DNA of 64,000 nt. Origin: Christiangramia oceanisediminis. GTDB taxonomy: Bacteria; Bacteroidota; Bacteroidia; Flavobacteriales; Flavobacteriaceae. The stretch covers positions 864,996 through 928,995 of the forward strand of contig NZ_JANCNS010000003.1 of the NCBI RefSeq assembly GCF_022570735.2, given 5' to 3'. Numbering within the stretch: position 1 is the first letter of the stretch; every line of letters begins with the position of its first letter. Shown here one piece after another: positions 63,921-64,000 of the stretch. A model generated the notes under the pieces. That model saw only the letters and a list, made by a program, of their open reading frames with translations. It did no database searches and was not told the DNA's origin. Made by a program: the position numbers and the translations under genes.

Positions 63921-64000
<80 letters not shown>

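Overview
This window reads as chromosomal DNA of a marine-type Flavobacteriaceae (Bacteroidota). Direct signs are several type IX secretion (T9SS) genes, sorting-domain adhesins, TAnnTTTG-type promoters, the porV-cdd-pdhA-pdhC and gldJ-murF neighbourhoods, and low-to-moderate GC. A Gramella/Christiangramia-like genus is my guess from gene order, not something the sequence proves.

Layout. 1-5.4 kb: the 3' end of a large repeat-rich T9SS type B cargo protein, then PorP/SprF and an OmpA-family partner. 5.4-9.96 kb: a lipoprotein, obgE-adk-hpt (minus) and purK-purE (plus). 10-17 kb: M3 peptidase, an ECF sigma factor with a tiny ZAS-motif protein, a UbiA-like membrane protein and gcvP. 17-19.5 kb: a KASIII / methyltransferase / glycosyltransferase cluster of unknown product. 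19.5-27.5 kb: PafA-like phosphatase, MlaE-MlaF, DUF389 protein, mannose-1-phosphate guanylyltransferase, SprT-like protein, SDR and M28 peptidase. 27.6-35.6 kb: pdhC-pdhA-cdd-porV (minus), facing gldJ-murF (plus). 35.6-37.9 kb: three small secreted or envelope genes. 37.9-39.97 kb: an unusual tRNA-Val array. 40-47.9 kb: a secreted duplicated-domain protein, exbB-exbD-tonB-folC, an amino-acid dehydrogenase, anmK and an acyl-CoA dehydrogenase. 48-52.8 kb: a 1600-residue T9SS type A adhesin with nine near-identical 83-residue repeats. 53.3-59.3 kb: gltB-gltD. 59.4-63.7 kb: a secreted creatininase-family protein, ackA and pta. At the right edge is the 3' end of a 5S rRNA with its terminator, so an rRNA operon lies just beyond.

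Most genes are housekeeping or conserved Flavobacteriaceae genes in short operons closed by clear, often bidirectional, hairpin terminators. PorV, GldJ, PorP/SprF, the OmpA partner and two cargo proteins show an active T9SS. However, porU is not in its usual place between porV and gldJ.

The most unusual region is 37.95-39.92 kb. It holds three intact tRNA-Val genes and four 3'-end tRNA remnants, two 97%-identical single-domain GIY-YIG nuclease genes and the dead remnant of a third. It also holds five copies of a hairpin and one opposite-strand secreted-protein gene. The remnants carry GC-rich palindromes in the T arm or anticodon arm. I read it as the trace of a small tRNA-associated nuclease element that has duplicated in tandem.
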